Positions 11,907 through 20,671 of a stretch of 64,000 nt of DNA are shown here, piece by piece. Both the position numbers and the translations under genes were made by a program. Under the pieces are notes generated by a model. It saw only the letters and a program-made list of their open reading frames with translations. It was not told the origin of the DNA and ran no database searches. The first letter of the stretch is position 1; every line of letters starts with the position of its first letter. The stretch is from Amycolatopsis benzoatilytica AK 16/65. GTDB lineage: Bacteria > Actinomycetota > Actinomycetes > Mycobacteriales > Pseudonocardiaceae. Location of the stretch: contig NZ_KB912942.1 in the NCBI RefSeq assembly GCF_000383915.1, forward strand, positions 504,506 through 568,505. Direction: 5' to 3'.

Positions 11907-13032
11907 CGCTCCACCACGGATGCGCGACTGCCGCCAGCAGTTGAATCCCCGCCGCCGCGGCCAGCCCGGCGGCGGGGGAGTGCCCGGCCAGCGGCCCCGC
12001 CAGCGCGGTGCCGAGCGCCATTCCCGCGATCTTCACGCTCGCCGCGGTGGTGAACACCTGTGCGCGCACGGCCGGCGGAGCTTCCCGATGCCGGACCGCG
12101 AACAGTGCGGCCAGCTGCGGCCCGTCGCCGATCCCGGTGATCGCTGCGGCGGTGACGAGCAGCACCGCGTTCGGCGCCACGGCGGTGCCGGCGAAGCCGA
12201 GCGCCAGGACGACGGTGCTGAGCCGGATGACGAGGTCCGGGCTCCACGTGCGCTTGGCGAGCACTGCGTTGGCGGCGAAAGAAGCGATCGACGACGCGAC
12301 CAGCAGCAGCGTTCCGTAGCCCGCGCCGCCAAGCCGTTGCTCGCCGATCAGCGGGTAGCAGACGAACGCCATCCCGATCCCCGCGAACGACAGCGTGGAG
12401 GTCGCCGTCGACTGGCGCAGCGCCGGATTGCGGAGGAGGACCGTGGCTGCGTCGCGCATTCGCGGCCGTTCGGTGCGTTCTTGCTCCGGAAGTCGCCACG
12501 CGAACGGCACCGCCACCAGTACGAGTCCGGCGGCGGCGACCATCGCCGTTTCGGCACCGGCGCCCGTCGCCAGTGCTCCGGCCAGCCCAGGCCCGGCAAG
12601 GGCGGCCACCGTGAACGTCATCGCGTCGAGCGTGCTGGCCCGCGCTAGCTGTCCGGTCACCGAGGGCACCTGCGCGGTCCATCCGCCCGCGATCGCTGGC
12701 CCGAACAGCCCGGTCGCGATCACCACTGCTACCACCAGCGCAAATGGTGCCGTCTTGGCCAGTGCGGTCACCATCGCCAGCCCCGTCGCGTACCCGGCGA
12801 GCGCGATCGCGAGCACCCGGCCCGGCCTGCGGGACCGGTCCAGCACCGCGCCCAGCCACGGTCCGCCGACCGCCGCCGCGGCGGTGAGCCCAGCGAGCAA
12901 CGTCGACCCCGCGACCGCCCCCGCCGCAGTGATGCCGAGCAGCAGCAACGCGGGCCCGGACGCCTCGTCGCCGATGCGTGCCGCGGTCGCCCCGGTGAGA
13001 TAGGCCGCCAGCCTGTAACGGCTTGTCATCAT
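11875..13032 (-). CDS. MFS transporter (probable exporter)
   Basis: 385 residues, almost all hydrophobic, about 11-12 membrane segments. It starts MMTSRYRLAAYLTGATAARIGDEASG, typical of small MFS drug-efflux-type proteins. Two ATGs occur in tandem (13032 and 13029); TAACAT lies 7 nt before the second, so a leaderless start there is possible. Divergent from the CGNR protein gene, with a dyad covering both starts, so that protein may control it. Substrate unknown. Confidence 0.85.
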   Translation of the reverse strand: MMTSRYRLAAYLTGATAARIGDEASGPALLLLGITAAGAVAGSTLLAGLTAAAAVGGPWLGAVLDRSRRPGRVLAIALAGYATGLAMVTALAKTAPFALVVAVVIATGLFGPAIAGGWTAQVPSVTGQLARASTLDAMTFTVAALAGPGLAGALATGAGAETAMVAAAGLVLVAVPFAWRLPEQERTERPRMRDAATVLLRNPALRQSTATSTLSFAGIGMAFVCYPLIGEQRLGGAGYGTLLLVASSIASFAANAVLAKRTWSPDLVIRLSTVVLALGFAGTAVAPNAVLLVTAAAITGIGDGPQLAALFAVRHREAPPAVRAQVFTTAASVKIAGMALGTALAGPLAGHSPAAGLAAAAGIQLLAAVAHPWWSVRKPSPERAA

Positions 13033-13045
13033 CTAGATGTTACAG
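13013..13045. promoter_or_regulatory. Dyad covering the divergent MFS / CGNR gene starts
   Basis: The inverted repeat CTGTAAC (13013-13019) / GTTACAG (13039-13045) spans a second perfect palindrome, CATCTAGATG (13030-13039), and both start regions. -10-like hexamers for each direction (TAACAT leftward, TACAGT rightward) fall inside it. It is a good operator candidate; the binding protein is inferred only. Confidence 0.55.
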
Positions 13046-13051
13046 TGGGCT

Positions 13052-13600
13052 ATGCCTGGAACGCAGCCGGATTTCGCGGGCCGCTCCGCTCGGGACGCGG
13101 TCCGGCGCGCCGTCGCGCTCCTGGACGTGCTGCTGGCTGAGGCACCGGCTGCGGGTTCGGTAGCCGCGGTCCTGGTCGAACACGGCGAACCGGAGCCCCG
13201 GCTTTCCCCGGAAGAGGTCGCCGAACTGCAGGACGCCGCTCGGAAACTGCGCGAGGTTTTCGCCGCTCCGGATATCGCGGCAGCAGCTTCGGTGCTCAAC
13301 GCGCTGTTCGCGCAGTACGCCGGACCGCCGCGGCTGACCGCCCACGACGACGCGTTCGGCTGGCATCTGCACGCGGACTCGGCGGACGACGGGCCGTGGG
13401 GTGCCTGGCTGATCACCTCGTCTGCCTTGGCCCTCGCGACCCTGCTAGCCGACCGGCAGGAGGTGCCCGGCGGCTTGTGCGCTTCCGCTTCGTGCGGCAG
13501 GCCATTCGCGCACCTGGGCGGCGGGAGCCCGCGTCGCTACTGTTCAACCCGTTGCGCGACAAGGGAACGCGTCGCCGCTCACCGGGCGCGGAAGGGATGA
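13052..13600 (+). CDS. CGNR zinc-finger protein (ABATE-like), probable regulator
   Basis: 182 residues from ATG 13052; an in-frame ATG at 13037 would add five. The C-terminus has the CGNR zinc finger: C-A-S-A-S-C-G-R-P-F, then RRYCSTRCATRERVAAHR. The N-terminal part resembles the ABATE domain found with such fingers. These proteins are thought to be stress-responsive regulators. TACAGT lies 5 nt before the ATG, so the mRNA is probably leaderless. Divergent from the MFS exporter, its likely target. Confidence 0.8.
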   Translation: MPGTQPDFAGRSARDAVRRAVALLDVLLAEAPAAGSVAAVLVEHGEPEPRLSPEEVAELQDAARKLREVFAAPDIAAAASVLNALFAQYAGPPRLTAHDDAFGWHLHADSADDGPWGAWLITSSALALATLLADRQEVPGGLCASASCGRPFAHLGGGSPRRYCSTRCATRERVAAHRARKG

Positions 13601-13605
13601 GGGGA

Positions 13606-13670
13606 GATCTGTCCGTGAAGGGCCCCTGCACGGACTTGGATTCCCTCAACGGGCCCTTCACGGACAGATC
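13606..13670. repeat. Intergenic palindrome, copy B
   Basis: A perfect 20-bp arm, GATCTGTCCGTGAAGGGCCC (13606-13625), is mirrored at 13651-13670 around a 25-nt loop. It sits between the converging ends of the CGNR gene and crtB. Outer bases match copy D (25595) and the GTGAAGGG core matches copy C (20672). It lacks a T-tract. Confidence 0.85.
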
Positions 13671-13750
13671 GGCACACACTGGCCGCCGGCCGCCCAGGCG
13701 TCACGACAACACCCGGTGCGACCTGCTCTGAGTTCAGCCGGTACCCGGGC

Positions 13751-14665
13751 TTACTTCCCGCGCCGGGCCAGCACCGCGATCAGACCCGGCAACGCGACCG
13801 CTGCCCGACGAGCCTTCCCGACGACGGCGCGCCGGTTGAGCACGTCGTAGTCCATCGCGACGATCTCGTCCAAGATGCCCTCGTACAACGTGATCGCCGT
13901 CCGCACGCAATGCCGCGATTCCGGCCGCAGCAACGGAATCCCCGCGTCCGCCCGCCGGTACACCGCCCGGGTCCGCGAAACCGCCACCGCCAGTGCCGCT
14001 CGCACTCGCGGGTCCGGCCGGTCGCGTCGGCGCGCCTCGACCAGCCGTTCCCGGTCCACGCCGAACGCGGCCAGTTCCGCGGTCGGCAGATACAGCCGTC
14101 CCCGGTCGAGGTCCTCGCCGATGTCGCGCAGGAAATTGGTCAGCTGGAACGCTTCTCCCAGCGCCGCCGCGCTCGGTTCGGCCTCCGGCAGCGGCACCAC
14201 GGTGCCGAACACCGGCAGCATCTGCAGCCCGATCACGCACGCCGAACCGTAGACGTACTCGGCGAGATCGGCGTACGTCGCATACTCGGTGACCGTCAGG
14301 TCCATCCGCATCGAATGCAGGAACGCATCCACCAATTCCCGGCGGATCTCGTAGCGCCGCACGGTGTCCGCGAGCGCCGCGAGCACCGGATCGGCCGGCG
14401 CGCCGCCGCCGTAGACCTCGTCGACGAGCCCGGCGACCTTGTCCAGTGCGACGGCCGGATCAGTGCCGGGCTCGGGGTTGTCGACCAGTTCGTCGGCCAT
14501 CCGCGCGAAGCCGTACAGCGCGTGCGCGAACGGCCGGGCCCGGGCCGGCAGCAGCCGGGTGGCGAGGAAGAACGTGCGGCCGTGGTGCGCGTTGATGCGA
14601 CGGCATTCCGTGTAGGCAGCCCGCAGCGCCGGCTCGGCGATGCCGGCCGCGTCGAGTTCGGTCAC
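13751..14665 (-). CDS. crtB: Phytoene synthase
   Basis: 304 residues. CrtB joins two geranylgeranyl diphosphates to phytoene. Both Asp-rich substrate-binding motifs are present: DELVDNPE in FARMADELVDN (about residue 53) and LTNFLRDIGEDLDRGRLYLP (about 165). GTG 14665 overlaps the crtI stop (GTGA), showing translational coupling. Last gene of the GGPP synthase-crtI-crtB operon. A squalene/hopanoid-type role is less likely because the operon also encodes a long-chain prenyl synthase. Confidence 0.93.
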   Translation of the reverse strand: MTELDAAGIAEPALRAAYTECRRINAHHGRTFFLATRLLPARARPFAHALYGFARMADELVDNPEPGTDPAVALDKVAGLVDEVYGGGAPADPVLAALADTVRRYEIRRELVDAFLHSMRMDLTVTEYATYADLAEYVYGSACVIGLQMLPVFGTVVPLPEAEPSAAALGEAFQLTNFLRDIGEDLDRGRLYLPTAELAAFGVDRERLVEARRRDRPDPRVRAALAVAVSRTRAVYRRADAGIPLLRPESRHCVRTAITLYEGILDEIVAMDYDVLNRRAVVGKARRAAVALPGLIAVLARRGK

Positions 14666-16137
14666 CGTCCGGTGATCCTTTCCGCAGCGAGTCGTCCGGA
14701 GATCAGCACCGGCGGAATGCCGACGCCGGGGGTGGTCCCGCAGCCCGCGAGCACCACGTTGTCCGCTGCCCGCACCAGGTTCGCGGGGCGGAACGGGCCA
14801 GTTTGGCGGAACGTGTGCGCGAGCGAGAACGGCGTGCCGGCGGCCAGCCCGCGCGCTGCCCAATCCGCGGGCGTGAGCTGTTCGTCCACCACGAATTCGT
14901 CGCCGAACCCGGTGAGCCCGCGCGATTCCAGGGTTCGCAGCAGTTCTTCGCGGTAGGCCGGGCCGACCCGCTGCCAGTCGATCGGGCCGGTCCTCAGGTT
15001 CGGGGCCGGCGCGAGCACGGACACGATCTCGCCGCCGTCGCCGGCTAGCGTCGGCTCGGTCGCGGTCGGCCGCGTGACCAGCAGCGACGGATCGCTCATC
15101 AGCTTGCCTTCGCGCACGATCTCGGCGAACGTGCGTTCCCACGCGTCGCCGAAGAAGATCGTGTGGTGGTCCAGTTCCGGCCACGAGCGGTCCGCGTGCC
15201 CGTGCAGCACGAAGGCAGACGGCGAGTACTTCAGCGGCACGACGCGGCGTGGACGCGCACCGATCAGCCGGTACGCCGCCGAAAGCTCGGTCGCGAGCAC
15301 CACGGCGTCACACTCAATACGCTCCCCGGCGCGCGTGCGTACAGCGCGTACGCGCTGCGACACTCGCTCTAGCCAAGCGGCCTCGGTACCGAACCGCAGT
15401 TCGGCACCGGCGCGCGTTGCAGCGTCGCTCATCGCACGGGCGATCGCGCCCATGCCGCCGCGCGGGTAGTACACGCCGCCGACGGTGTCCATGTACGCGA
15501 TGACGCCATACGCGCCGAGTGCGCGCGTGGGATCGAGACCGGCATACAGCGCTTGGAACGAGAAGAGCCGCCGTACGCGCTCGTCGCGCAAGAAGCTGGC
15601 GACGCGCGGCCCAAGCCGTCCGAAGCCGCCTAGCGCGGCAAGCTTCGCCAACTCAGGACGAAGCAGGTTCAGCGGCGAGTCGAAATTCGCGCCGATGAAG
15701 TGGTCCTTTTGCGCCGCGTACAGGTCGGTGAGCCACTGCCGCAGCCGACGGTACCCGGCAGCTTCTCGCGGGCCGGAGAACTCGCGAATCTCGGTTTCCA
15801 TCGCGTCGCCGTCGGTGTGCACCGCGAGCGAGCTGCCGTCCGCGAAACGGGCGCGGTAAGCCGGATCGAGCCTGGTCAGCGGCACCGTGGCGGCCAGCGA
15901 TTCGCCGACCGCGTGCAGTGCTTCGTCCACCAGCTCCGGCATGGTCAGCACGCTGGCCCCGGTGTCGACCGCGTTCGCGCCGAAATCCTGCTGCCCGGCT
16001 CGCCCGCCGGGCATCTTCTGCTGCTCCAGCAACGTCACCCGGCGGCCGGCTCCGAGCAGATGCAGCGTCGCCGACAACCCGGCCAAGCCCGCGCCGACGA
16101 CCACGACATGGTCGGCATGCCCGTTGACAGTCCGCAT
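14662..16137 (-). CDS. crtI: Phytoene desaturase
   Basis: 491 residues, normal for CrtI. It is an FAD enzyme introducing conjugated double bonds into phytoene. The N-terminal dinucleotide motif is VVVVGAGLAGLSATLHLLGAGRRVTLLEQ, and the C-terminal carotenoid-desaturase signature ends in GCGTTPGVGIPPVLISGRLAAERI. The ATG overlaps the stop of the GGPP synthase by one base and its stop overlaps the crtB start. Number of desaturation steps cannot be inferred. Confidence 0.93.
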   Translation of the reverse strand: MRTVNGHADHVVVVGAGLAGLSATLHLLGAGRRVTLLEQQKMPGGRAGQQDFGANAVDTGASVLTMPELVDEALHAVGESLAATVPLTRLDPAYRARFADGSSLAVHTDGDAMETEIREFSGPREAAGYRRLRQWLTDLYAAQKDHFIGANFDSPLNLLRPELAKLAALGGFGRLGPRVASFLRDERVRRLFSFQALYAGLDPTRALGAYGVIAYMDTVGGVYYPRGGMGAIARAMSDAATRAGAELRFGTEAAWLERVSQRVRAVRTRAGERIECDAVVLATELSAAYRLIGARPRRVVPLKYSPSAFVLHGHADRSWPELDHHTIFFGDAWERTFAEIVREGKLMSDPSLLVTRPTATEPTLAGDGGEIVSVLAPAPNLRTGPIDWQRVGPAYREELLRTLESRGLTGFGDEFVVDEQLTPADWAARGLAAGTPFSLAHTFRQTGPFRPANLVRAADNVVLAGCGTTPGVGIPPVLISGRLAAERITGR

Positions 16138-17228
16138 CAGAAGGTCCGCTGAGTCGCCAGCCGGATCAGTTCGGTCAGCGCCGACGGGGCAGGCTCGGCC
16201 AGGTGCGCGCGCTCCAGCGCGACCTCGGCGGAAGCGGTCAACTCGTCGATCTGCTGCTCGACCGCCGCGACCGCGCCGACCGTGGTCAGCGCGTCACGGA
16301 CGCGGTCCACGGCGGCACCGGCCAGGTCCGCGGCTCCGATCGCGTCGGCGATCACCCGCGCCGCGGCGGCGTCGCCGCGCTCGGCGGCCAGCTGCAGGCC
16401 CAGCGCCACGAGCAGAGTGCGCTTGCCCTCGCGCAGGTCGTCCCCGGCCGGCTTGCCGGTGACCGACGGGTCGCCGAACACCCCGAGCAGGTCGTCGCGA
16501 AGCTGGAACGCCACGCCGACGTCGCCGCCGAACTCCAGCAAGGTGGCGATCAGCTGCTCGTCCGCCCCGGCGAGCGCGGCACCGAGGTGCAGCGGCCGCT
16601 GGACGGTGTACGCGGCGGTCTTGAGCCGGTCGATCCGCAGCGCGGCCTCCGGCGAAGCGTCGCCGACCGCTTGCGTCCGCACGTCGAGGTACTGCCCGGC
16701 GAGCACCTCGGTGCGCATCGCGCGCCAGGCCGGCCGGGCGGCGGCGAGCGTGGCGGCGGGCAGCGGGGCGTCAGCGAACATGTCATCCGCCCAGGCCAGC
16801 GCGAGGTCTCCGACCAGTACTGCGCTCGCCAGCCCGAACGTCGCCGGCGAGCCGAGCCAGCCGTGGTCGGCGTGCAGCTTCGCGGACGCGACGTGCACCG
16901 TCGGGTTGCCGCGGCGCGAGTCGGAGGAATCGATGAGGTCGTCGTGGATCAGCGCGCACGCCTGGATCAGCTCGAGACTCGACACCACCTGCAGCGCGCC
17001 CTCGGCGAGCGGACCGGACGCCGCGCCGCCCGCGCCGCGCCAGCCCCACCAGGCGAACGTGGGCCGGAGCCGCTTTCCCCCGCCCAGCACGAAGCCGGAC
17101 AGCAGGTCGATGCCTGCCTTGACGCTCGGTTCGACGCGCAGGATCTCGCCGGAGGCCCGGCCGAGGAAGTCGGCCAGCGCACGCTCCACGTGCACGGGGA
17201 GATCGGCGTCGAATCCGGGCGCGTCCAT
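16137..17228 (-). CDS. Polyprenyl (geranylgeranyl) diphosphate synthase, IdsA2/CrtE type
   Basis: 363 residues. It elongates allylic diphosphates with isopentenyl diphosphate. The first Asp-rich motif is HDDLIDSSDSRRG (about residue 100), the second FQLRDDLLGVFGDP (about 240), and GGGKRLRP lies near 50. ATG 17228 is chosen over the ATG at 17237 because GGAGG lies 9 nt upstream of it. First gene of the carotenoid operon, supplying substrate for CrtB. Chain length is inferred from context. Confidence 0.9.
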   Translation of the reverse strand: MDAPGFDADLPVHVERALADFLGRASGEILRVEPSVKAGIDLLSGFVLGGGKRLRPTFAWWGWRGAGGAASGPLAEGALQVVSSLELIQACALIHDDLIDSSDSRRGNPTVHVASAKLHADHGWLGSPATFGLASAVLVGDLALAWADDMFADAPLPAATLAAARPAWRAMRTEVLAGQYLDVRTQAVGDASPEAALRIDRLKTAAYTVQRPLHLGAALAGADEQLIATLLEFGGDVGVAFQLRDDLLGVFGDPSVTGKPAGDDLREGKRTLLVALGLQLAAERGDAAAARVIADAIGAADLAGAAVDRVRDALTTVGAVAAVEQQIDELTASAEVALERAHLAEPAPSALTELIRLATQRTF

Positions 17229-17300
17229 GCCGCCCATCCTCCGGGACGCCTGCGTCCGAGGTCACGCCGGGTGCCCCCGGATGTGGCGCACCAGACGTGC

Positions 17301-17945
17301 TCAGCCGCTCCGAAACGCGCCAGCCTGCCCCTTCGCGACGAAATACTCCTTGGCCGCGGCCGGTCCGCGCATCCGGTAGCCCGGCTCGAGACAGCCCGCG
17401 TACCAGTCCTTCGCCAGCTCCCACAACGGCTCGAGCCCGAGCGTGGGCCCCGGACTGTCCACACAGGACTCGCTGCAGTACAACCGCTGCTTGCGCCGGT
17501 CTTCCGCCAGCAGGTGCGGCGCGGCCGGGAAGTACGCGACGTGCGATCCCTGCGGCGGCTTGTCCCGCCGCACGACCAGCGCGGACGGCTCGCCGCAGCC
17601 AGGGCAGCGCGTCGCCACCAGCACCTCGGGTTCGCCTTCCACCAGGTGCGGGATCGCGAACGAGTCCCAGGCACAGCCGCCCCACCACATGGTGTGCTCG
17701 CCCATCACCGCGAACCCGAGCGGGACCGCGGCGAACGGCGCGGCCAGCGCCACGTGCTCGCGGTCGTCCAGCCACAGCCACCTCGGGTCGGCCATCCGGT
17801 GCAGTGCCTGCTTCGCCACCGCCAGCGACCCGTGCGCGGCGTCCGCCAGTTCGGGCGCGGTGGGCGGGCGGCCGCGGGAGGAGAACGCGCGGTAGACCGC
17901 GAGGCGCACGTCTTCGTCCCAGGCCAGATCGTCGTCACTGCTCAT
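17301..17945 (-). CDS. Alkylmercury lyase (MerB)-like protein
   Basis: 214 residues, MerB size. An N-terminal winged-helix region (about 10-65) precedes GGCAWDSFAIPHL, which matches the MerB region holding catalytic Cys96 and Asp99. RCPGCGEP and YCSESC follow, at places equivalent to Cys117 and Cys159. All three catalytic-type residues therefore seem present. MerB cleaves carbon-mercury bonds, but no merA, merR or mercury transporter is nearby, so the substrate may differ. It ends 72 bp upstream of the prenyl synthase start and is divergent from metF. Confidence 0.65.
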   Translation of the reverse strand: MSSDDDLAWDEDVRLAVYRAFSSRGRPPTAPELADAAHGSLAVAKQALHRMADPRWLWLDDREHVALAAPFAAVPLGFAVMGEHTMWWGGCAWDSFAIPHLVEGEPEVLVATRCPGCGEPSALVVRRDKPPQGSHVAYFPAAPHLLAEDRRKQRLYCSESCVDSPGPTLGLEPLWELAKDWYAGCLEPGYRMRGPAAAKEYFVAKGQAGAFRSG

Positions 17946-18024
17946 GGCGCGGTACCTCCGTCAATCGACGGTACGCGCGGCCGGGCCTGCCGGACAGCTC
18001 TGCACTGCTTTGAGGTGAGGCCAC

Positions 18025-18030
18025 TACGAT
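18025..18030 (+). promoter_or_regulatory. -10 element for leaderless metF
   Basis: TACGAT ends exactly 7 nt before the metF ATG, so transcription would start at the start codon. No convincing -35 was found and no ribosome-binding site precedes the ATG. Confidence 0.5.
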
Positions 18031-18037
18031 TCAAGGC

Positions 18038-18922
18038 ATGACGTCGGTGATCGAGCGGCTGCGAGGGGACGCACCCGCGTTCTCCGTCGAGTTCTTCCCT
18101 CCTCGCGACGAAGCAGACGAATCCGTCCTGTGGCGGTCGATCCGCGAGCTCGAGCAGCTGGACCCGGCATACCTGTCGATCACCTACGGTGCGGGCGGTT
18201 CCAGCCGCGACGGCACGATCCGCAGCATCGCCCGGGTCGCCACCGAGACCACGCTCTGCCCGATGGCGCACCTGACGGCGGTGGACCATTCGGTGGCCGA
18301 ACTGCGAAACGTGATCGGCTGGTACGCGGCAGTCGGCGTCCGCAACATCCTCGCTCTGCGCGGCGACCCGGCCGGCGACGTCTACGGCGACTGGGTGCCG
18401 CACCCGGACGGGCTGACCTACGCCGAGGAGCTCGTCGAACTGGTGCGGTCGCTCGGCGATTTCTGCGTCGGCGTCTCGGCGTTCCCGTACGGCCACCCGC
18501 GCTCGGCCGACCTCGAAACGGACACCAAGTACCTGGTGCGCAAGTTCCGGGCGGGTGCCGATTTCGCGATCGCGCAGCTGTTCTTCGAGGCCGAGGACTT
18601 CCTGCGGCTGCGCGACCGGGTCGCCGCGGCGGGCTGCGACGCGCTGGTGCTGCCCGGCATCATGCCGCTGACCACGTTGCGCACCCTGCACGCCACCATC
18701 AAGCTCTCCGGCGCCCCCGCGTCGCAGCGGCTGCTGGACCGGCTCGAACCGCTGTCCGAGGACCCCAAGGCGTTCCGTGCGGCCGGCCTCGACTGGGTCA
18801 CCGAACTGTGCGAGAAACTGCTCGCCGAAGGGGTGCCGGACCTGCACTTCTACACCTTCAACCGGGCCAAGGCGACGCGCGAGGTCGTCACCCGGCTCGG
18901 ACTGGTGCCCGCCCGCGCGTAA
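18038..18922 (+). CDS. metF: Methylenetetrahydrofolate reductase
   Basis: 294 residues. It reduces 5,10-methylene-THF to 5-methyl-THF for methionine synthesis, with an FAD-binding TIM barrel. Conserved stretches: FSVEFFPPRDEADE, LSITYGAGGSSRDGT, MAHLTAVDHS, NILALRGDP and QLFFEAEDFLR. Probably leaderless. It lies next to the prenyl synthase region as Rv2172c does in M. tuberculosis. The 42 bp to the next gene permit cotranscription. Confidence 0.94.
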   Translation: MTSVIERLRGDAPAFSVEFFPPRDEADESVLWRSIRELEQLDPAYLSITYGAGGSSRDGTIRSIARVATETTLCPMAHLTAVDHSVAELRNVIGWYAAVGVRNILALRGDPAGDVYGDWVPHPDGLTYAEELVELVRSLGDFCVGVSAFPYGHPRSADLETDTKYLVRKFRAGADFAIAQLFFEAEDFLRLRDRVAAAGCDALVLPGIMPLTTLRTLHATIKLSGAPASQRLLDRLEPLSEDPKAFRAAGLDWVTELCEKLLAEGVPDLHFYTFNRAKATREVVTRLGLVPARA

Positions 18923-18964
18923 CTCCGTGGGCTCCGGGCAGCTCCGGCCGGTAGCGTGCCGGAC

Positions 18965-20644
18965 ATGGCATCCACCGAACAGAGCGTGCCGGAAATCTGC
19001 GACCGGTACGTCGACGACTACGTGGCCGTGGACCCGGTCGCGGCCACCATGCTCGGCGTCGCGGGCTACGACGACCAGCTCACCGACTATTCGCCGGCCG
19101 GCCACGCGGCCCGCGCGGACCTGGCGCGCAGCGCGCTGGCCGCGGTCACCGCCGCGGAACCGGCGAACGCGCAGGAACAGGTCGCGAAGGCCGTCTTCAC
19201 CGAGCGGATCGGCCTCGAACTGGAGATCCACGACGCGGGCCTCTTCGAGTCCTCGCTGAACGTGATCGAAAGCCCGGTACAGGGCCTGCGCATGGTGTTC
19301 GACCTGATGCCGACCGACACCCCGGACGACTGGGCGAACATCGCGGCCCGGCTGCGCAAGGTGCCCGAGGCACTGGACAACGTCCGCGCGTCGCTGCTGG
19401 CGGCGGCTGGCAAGGGACGCGTTTCGGCGCTGCGGCAGGTTTCGAAGGTCGCCGAACAGTGCGATACCTGGGCCGGCCTCAAGGACGGCCCCGGCTTCTT
19501 CGCGACCCTGGTGGCGGACGCCGGCGTCCAGTCGCTGAAGGACGAGCTGTCCGCGGGTGCGCGGATCGCCGAGGAAGCGTTCGCGGAGTTCGCCGGCTTC
19601 CTGCGCGCCGAACTGGCCCCGAAGGCGCCGGCGAAAGACGCTGTCGGCGAAGACGTGTACCGGCTGTGGTCGCGCTACTTCATCGGTGCGGAGCTCGACC
19701 TGCACGAGGCGTACGAGTGGGGCTGGAACGAGTTTTCCCGGCTGGAAACGGAAATGCGCGCGGTCGCGAACCGGATCCGTCCGGGCGCCACCCCGGCCGA
19801 AGCCGCCGCCGTGCTCGACGCCGACCCGCGCTACCGCGTCCAGGGCCGGCCGCAGTTCGAAGCTTGGATGCAGCAGCTGTCCGACGACGCACTGAAGTCC
19901 TTGCGCGGCAAGCACTTCGACATCCCGGACCGGCTGATGGCGCTGGAGTGCCGGATCGCCCCGCCGGGCGGCGGTGTCGGCGCGTACTACACCGGCCCGA
20001 GCGAAGACTTCTCCCGTCCCGGCCGGATGTGGTGGTCGCTGCCCGCGGACAAGAACGAGTTCACCACGTGGCGCGAGGTCTCGACGGTCTACCACGAGGG
20101 CGTTCCGGGTCACCACCTGCAGATCGCGACCGCGGTCAACCAAGCGGAGACGCTGACGAAGTACCAGCGCCTGATGACGTTCATCTCGGCGCACGGCGAA
20201 GGCTGGGCGCTGTACTCGGAGCGCCTCATGCAGGACCTGGGCTACCTCTCCGACGACGGCAACCTGCTCGGGATGCTGTCCGAGCAGCTGTTCCGCGCCG
20301 CCCGCGTGGTGGTCGACCTGGGAATGCACCTGGAACTGGAGATCCCGAAGGGAACCGGCTTCCACGAGGGCGAGCGGTGGACGCCGGACCTGGGCCTGGA
20401 GTTCATGCTGACCCGCACGATCACCGACCAGGCACACGTCCACGACGAGATCGACCGGTACCTGGGCTGGCCGGGCCAGGCCCCCGCGTACAAGCTCGGC
20501 GAACGCCTGTGGCTGGCCGCGCGGGACGAGGCGCGGGAACGGCAGGGCGCGGCCTTCGACATCAAGCAGTTCCACACGAAGGCCCTGCAGATGGGCGGAA
20601 TGGGACTGGACACCCTGCGGGAGCAGCTGGCAAAGCTCGACTGA
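18965..20644 (+). CDS. DUF885 family protein, putative metallopeptidase
   Basis: 559 residues from ATG 18965 (a GTG at 18956 is possible). Family hallmarks include the zinc-type motif TVYHEGVPGHHLQIA (about residue 375), an HExxxHH variant, and GEGWALYSERL downstream, which may supply a glutamate ligand. No signal peptide is visible, so it is probably cytoplasmic. DUF885 proteins are thought to be peptidases, but substrates are unknown. Long alternative frames on the opposite strand are codon-bias shadows. Confidence 0.88.
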   Translation: MASTEQSVPEICDRYVDDYVAVDPVAATMLGVAGYDDQLTDYSPAGHAARADLARSALAAVTAAEPANAQEQVAKAVFTERIGLELEIHDAGLFESSLNVIESPVQGLRMVFDLMPTDTPDDWANIAARLRKVPEALDNVRASLLAAAGKGRVSALRQVSKVAEQCDTWAGLKDGPGFFATLVADAGVQSLKDELSAGARIAEEAFAEFAGFLRAELAPKAPAKDAVGEDVYRLWSRYFIGAELDLHEAYEWGWNEFSRLETEMRAVANRIRPGATPAEAAAVLDADPRYRVQGRPQFEAWMQQLSDDALKSLRGKHFDIPDRLMALECRIAPPGGGVGAYYTGPSEDFSRPGRMWWSLPADKNEFTTWREVSTVYHEGVPGHHLQIATAVNQAETLTKYQRLMTFISAHGEGWALYSERLMQDLGYLSDDGNLLGMLSEQLFRAARVVVDLGMHLELEIPKGTGFHEGERWTPDLGLEFMLTRTITDQAHVHDEIDRYLGWPGQAPAYKLGERLWLAARDEARERQGAAFDIKQFHTKALQMGGMGLDTLREQLAKLD

Positions 20645-20671
20645 CCGTTCGCGCGCCACCGCGCCGTTGTT

